This document shows positions 60,496-64,000 of a stretch of DNA of 64,000 bases, one piece after another. Under the pieces are notes generated by a model. The model did no database searches. It was given only the letters and a program-made list of their open reading frames with translations, and had not been told where the DNA came from. The stretch is taken from NCBI RefSeq assembly GCF_020283565.1, contig NC_060059.1:875501-939500 (forward strand), given 5' to 3'. Positions within the stretch are counted from its first letter, which is position 1; the number at the start of each line of letters is the position of its first letter. Position numbers and translations under genes: made by a program. The DNA comes from Trifolium pratense (Eukaryota > Streptophyta > Magnoliopsida > Fabales > Fabaceae).

Positions 60496-61585
60496 TAATG
60501 GGTCAGCCCAAAATCCGATGGGCTAGCCCTGCCCAATATCCATATAGGCTAAATGAGGAAATTTTTTTTTTCTATGCTAAATACCAATGCAATTCAAAGA
60601 ATATAGTACTAGCCACTAGGAGAGTGGTATTTCCCTCTGAATTGGGATCTTCTTTGCGTCACTCTTTGATTCTGTCAGTCTGAGTTTTGCAGTTTGCAGT
60701 TCGCACTATGTTTGAGGTTGGTGTATCATCTCAACTGGTCATCTCAATTCAACTACAAGTAGTAGTATTTGAAATTTTTGACTAGACTGCCCGAAAAAAT
60801 ACTCCAGCGTCACAATTATTTATTTATTTATTTTACTTTTTATAAACATGTGTGTGATCAAATAGAAGGGTTAAATTCTTGTAAGTCACAAGTTGTGTGG
60901 TAATTTTTCTATGTTTTATGGGTTTTGCTGATAAGTACGTTTTGAATATAAGTTGTTAGAACTTAGAATAGATCAACCTATCTTGACCAAAAAAATAATA
61001 AAAAATCATCCTACTTTCGTTTTAAAATAAGTGTTTTTGCTTGATTATAGTTAAATATGTTTTTTTTTTCCTATAAAATAACAATATTTTAAATTTAATT
61101 TTTACTCAAATTTTATTAAATTTCTAGTCCCAACAAAATTATTCCGCACTCAATTTTAATATTTTAATTGTTATTATTAAGACAACTTATATTTTTGAAT
61201 AATTTTTCGTATGTATGTTTAGAATATTATTAAAACGTTCCAATAGGAAAACAAGCTAAAAAAGGGCAACCGGTCCCGACACAATCCGCCCCGCCAGCAA
61301 CCTATAAAAAATGGTGTTGGGCAGGCCAACTAGAGGTAGTGAGTTGAGTATCTTACCCTGCCCCTTTCAATTGTGGGCATGCCGTCAACCCCGACTTTTT
61401 TAAAAAATAAAATAAAATTTTATTTACAAAGAACATTTTATATAACAAAATTATGTATCTATATTGAGTTTACAAAAATAATCGTTTGAAAGTTTATAAT
61501 ACATCATAAAATATCTATATTAAAACCAACAAGACATATGATTGTGGTAGCTACAACCTCAATCGTCCCATGTTTTAATATATAT
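60496..61585. other. Intergenic
   Basis: Right copy of the 330-bp duplication, then AT-rich DNA. A GC-richer patch near 61260-61400 has no recognised feature. Confidence 0.4.
60627..60895 (+). repeat. Direct duplication, right copy
   Basis: TTTCCCTCTGAATTGGGATC ... GACTAGACTGCCCG ... AATAGAAGGGTTAAATTC; partner of 57595-57925. Confidence 0.8.
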
Positions 61586-61636
61586 GTATAATTTGTATCG
61601 TTCAAAAAAAAAAAAAGTATAATTTGTATCGTTCAA
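61586..61636 (+). repeat. Tail-only retroinsertion with 20-bp target duplication
   Basis: A perfect 20-bp direct repeat (GTATAATTTGTATCGTTCAA) at 61586-61605 and 61617-61636 encloses 11 A bases and nothing else: a poly(A) tail insertion on the plus strand. Confidence 0.75.
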
Positions 61637-61924
61637 TCTTAAATCAAAGATCAGGATTAATTATTTCATGTAATTTCATAATACTAATACAACAACAAAT
61701 TTAAATTCCCTCCTTCAAAAAAAAAAAAAAATTAAAATTCCTTAAACGGGTTGATCTAACATGCCCAACCTATTTTCTCATTTCTAATGAGTAGTACTAT
61801 ACCGTAAAAAGGGGAGAAGTTATTATACATAAGTCTAATCCTTATGCATGGTACATAAGTCAATAACATCCATTAGATTGAGCATCCACATGTAATAATC
61901 CTAGCCAATCTCAACTCACACACT

Positions 61925-62100
61925 CACACCCCCCAAATTTCTCACGTACCCCCCAAATTACTCGCGCACCCCCAAATTTCTCATGCACCCCCCCAAATTT
62001 CTCATGCACCCCCCAATTTCTCGCGCACCCCAAAATTTCTAGCGCACCCCCCAAAATTTTTCACGCACCCCCCAGATGACTTGTGTGCCCAATTTTTTTT
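61925..62100 (+). repeat. C-rich minisatellite in the left arm
   Basis: About eight units of the type CTCACGCACCCCCCAAATTT, 18-21 bp each, with variants CGCGCACC, CATGCACC. Confidence 0.85.
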
Positions 62101-62458
62101 TAACCCCCCATATTTCAAGCCTAAACCATTTTGCTGTGGGAATGGTTTCAAAAATATACACTCCAAAACCATTAAGTGCATAAGATGGTTTTGAAGTACA
62201 ACCTATAATTAGAATCATAATTGTTTTTTTTTGGTACAATTATAATCATTATTTAAAACCAGTTAAATGGTTTCAGATAGTTATACACTAAAACCATTTG
62301 TATTGTAAAATGGTTTTATGTGTGTTTTTATGGTTTCAAAAATTCTGGAAACCATTATGCTGGTTAAATGGTTTCAGATAGTTATACACTGAAACCATTT
62401 GTATTGTAAAATGGTTTTATGTGTGTTTTTATGGTTTTAAAAATTCTGGAAACCATTA

Positions 62459-63330
62459 GACTAGCTGCAATGGGTGTTGAGAGGGGGTGTTTTAAACATG
62501 CAAAACCACTACAATGGGTGTTTAAACAGGTGTTGAAATTGAGTTGGAGGAGAGAGGAGATTAAACCCTCCAACAGAGTTTAATGCCTGCAGAATGGCCC
62601 ACACAGGGACACGCGTCCCGTTGCAATTTGGTCTTCTTCAGGCGCGTGGCATGCACGCGCGACAAGGGAGAGTGGCGCGCAGAATGGAAAGAGAGAGAAG
62701 GCAGCTTTGGATAAGGGGCGCCACGTGGCGTCTCCTGATTGGTTCGGTTGGATTTTTATCCATTTAATACTTTAAACTCAATTATTTCGGTCCAAATTAA
62801 TTTTTTATTTTTTTATTTTTATATCAAAATTCATGATTTTTTTTTCTCTATAAATAGAGACTTGGTTCGTTTCATTTGGACACAGAAAAAAAATCATATT
62901 TTTCATCATCTTAATCATATTCGTGATTAAGAAGATTTGTATCGTAATAATTACGTTATTTGTGTGTTGTATTGTATTTTAAATTATTCGCATTGTAATA
63001 ATTACGTTATTTATGTGTTTTTATTATAATTGTAACCGGGAGTTTAATTAATTATAATTGATAATTAATTTTAATCGATTATTTTTATCGTATAATTGTA
63101 ATTTAATATAAATCGATAATTATAATTTTATGTAAAATGATAAAAACATAAATATAAATTTAAATAAGAATATGAAATAAAAAGTGGTGGGGTAGATAAA
63201 GTGGTGGGGTAGAGTGTTTAAAACAAAAACTATTGGAGTGGTAAAAGTTGAATGAGGTGTTGAGGTATTATGTGGAAGAGAGAGAAGATGATGTGGAGGG
63301 TGTTTTAAACACCCACCATTGCACTTAGTC
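62459..63330. mobile_element. PIF/Harbinger-type (Tourist-like) element
   Basis: 872 bp with ends GACTAGCTGCAATGGGTG (left) and, inverted, GACTAAGTGCAATGGTGGG (right), flanked by the 3-bp duplication TTA. It interrupts a 101-bp repeat whose intact neighbour reads GGAAACCATTATGCTGGTT, giving the empty site directly. No transposase ORF. A GC-rich block around 62590-62720 and a TATA-like box follow inside. Confidence 0.8.
62848..62857 (+). promoter_or_regulatory. TATA-like box inside the Harbinger-type element
   Basis: CTATAAATAG downstream of a CACGTG-containing GC-rich block (GGCGCCACGTGGCG near 62720). This resembles a plant promoter but no ORF follows. Confidence 0.35.
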
Positions 63331-63597
63331 TTATGTTGGTTAAATGGTTTCAGATAGTTATACACTGAAACCATTTGTATTGTAAAATGGTTTTATGTGT
63401 GTTTATATGGTTTTAAAAATTCTGGAAACTATTATGTTGGTTAAATGGTTTCAAATCACAATTATTGTTTGTATTCTAATTATAGGGTTGTACTCTAAAA
63501 CCATCTTATACACTTAATGGTTTTGGAGTGCATATCTCTGAAACCATTCCCACAATAAAATGGTTTAGGCTAGAAATGTGGAGGGGACCAAAAAAAT

Positions 63598-63760
63598 AAA
63601 ATTGGGGGGCAAAAGTCATATTGGGGGTGTGCGAGAAATTTTGGGGGTGCATGAGAAATTTGGGGGGTGCGCAAGTAATTTGGGGGGTGCATGAGAAATT
63701 TGAGGGTGTGCTAGTAATTTGGGGGGTGCACAAGTAATTTGGGGGGTGCACTAAGTAACT
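63598..63760 (-). repeat. C-rich minisatellite in the right arm
   Basis: The inverted partner: GGGGGGTGCACAAGTAATTT-type units, about seven copies on the plus strand. Confidence 0.85.
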
Positions 63761-63819
63761 TATGCATGGTGCATAAGGATAGCTTATGTTATGTATAATA
63801 ACCAATCCCCGTTAAAAGG

Positions 63820-64000
63820 ACAGTAATCTCTTGACCTTGGCACATTAATGAGTAAGTTACTTTTACGATTTTACATATATCTTCTTCTCCTGTTTAATTA
63901 ATTGATTAATTAATTAATTAATTGTGTGTATAAAATGACTAACATGTTTCATTGTTCTAATGCACTCTTTACTTAGCTAGCTAGTAAACCATTCACTTTA
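63820..64000. other. Intergenic end of window
   Basis: AT-rich with a short TAAT repeat near 63900; nothing else recognised. Confidence 0.4.

Larger units (their letters stand above)
61811..63810. mobile_element. MULE-like foldback element, non-coding
   Basis: Inverted ends: GGAGAAGTTATTATACATAA at the left and, on the minus strand, GGTTATTATACATAACATAAG at the right (minus one base here to keep it short), followed in both arms by ATCCTTATGCA and a C-rich minisatellite. 9-bp near duplication GTAAAAAGG / GTTAAAAGG outside. Internally a 101-bp unit rich in AAACCAT/ATGGTTT is repeated. No ORF. An 872-bp PIF/Harbinger element is nested in it, so the original length was about 1.1 kb. Confidence 0.7.

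Noticed and set aside
61700..61740. Poly(A) insertion between TTAAATTCC and TTAAAATTCC
   Set aside because: The flanking repeats are short and differ by an indel; not distinguishable from chance.

Overview
KIND OF ORGANISM. The window is nuclear DNA of a flowering plant, most likely a papilionoid legume of the Medicago/Trifolium type. This is inferred from AT-rich intergenic DNA, genes split by short AT-rich GT..AG introns, plant-only families (dirigent, DUF674, DUF295 F-box, OSCA channel, plant DHAR) and plant retroelements (Tat-lineage Ty3/gypsy, L1 LINE with RNase H, TRIM, Helitron). The species cannot be fixed from sequence alone. No bacterial, organellar or viral genes, rRNA, genuine tRNA genes or CRISPR arrays were seen. 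LAYOUT. 1-7536: Tat-lineage Ty3/gypsy retrotransposon on the minus strand (integrase, dual RNase H, RT, protease, gag, 5' LTR); its 3' end is off the window. 7537-10960: repeat-rich spacer (minisatellite, SINE, MITE, truncated LINE with target-site duplication). 11265-15520 (+): monoacylglycerol-lipase-like alpha/beta hydrolase, six coding exons. 17151-21364 (-): splicing factor SF3B130, three exons. 22711-23427 and 25958-26983 (+): two dirigent proteins with a Helitron 3' end between them. 27497-31972 (-): plastid CobW/ZNG-like metallochaperone, ten exons. 34067-37943 (+): dehydroascorbate reductase, six exons. 38390-39520: gene remnants (SIN3-like, DUF295). 40304-43265 (-): 5'-truncated LINE with a long intact ORF. 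45057-46002 (-): broken OSCA channel copy. 46908-48077 (-): F-box/LRR protein. 49536-55262 (+): beta-hexosaminidase HEXO1, fifteen exons, with a complete TRIM retroelement in intron 3. 55966-57101 (+): DUF674 protein with a very long acidic tract. 58500-60482: Pack-MULE carrying two exons of a CDK-like kinase. 61811-63810: a second MULE-like foldback element with a PIF/Harbinger element nested in it. HOW IT FITS TOGETHER. There are no operons; the genes are unrelated housekeeping or family genes (mRNA splicing, redox, glycan and lipid turnover, metal handling, cell-wall phenolics, protein degradation) separated and invaded by mobile DNA. The right-hand 6 kb is a nested transposon district. The most notable items are the Pack-MULE with 10-bp target duplication and about 295-bp inverted repeats, the TRIM with LTRs differing at one base, a four-copy MITE family with palindromic tips, and several insertions made of little more than a poly(A) tail between perfect target-site duplications. 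No clearly new biochemical system was found. Exon coordinates were worked out by hand from splice sites, reading phase and family resemblance and would need transcript evidence to confirm.
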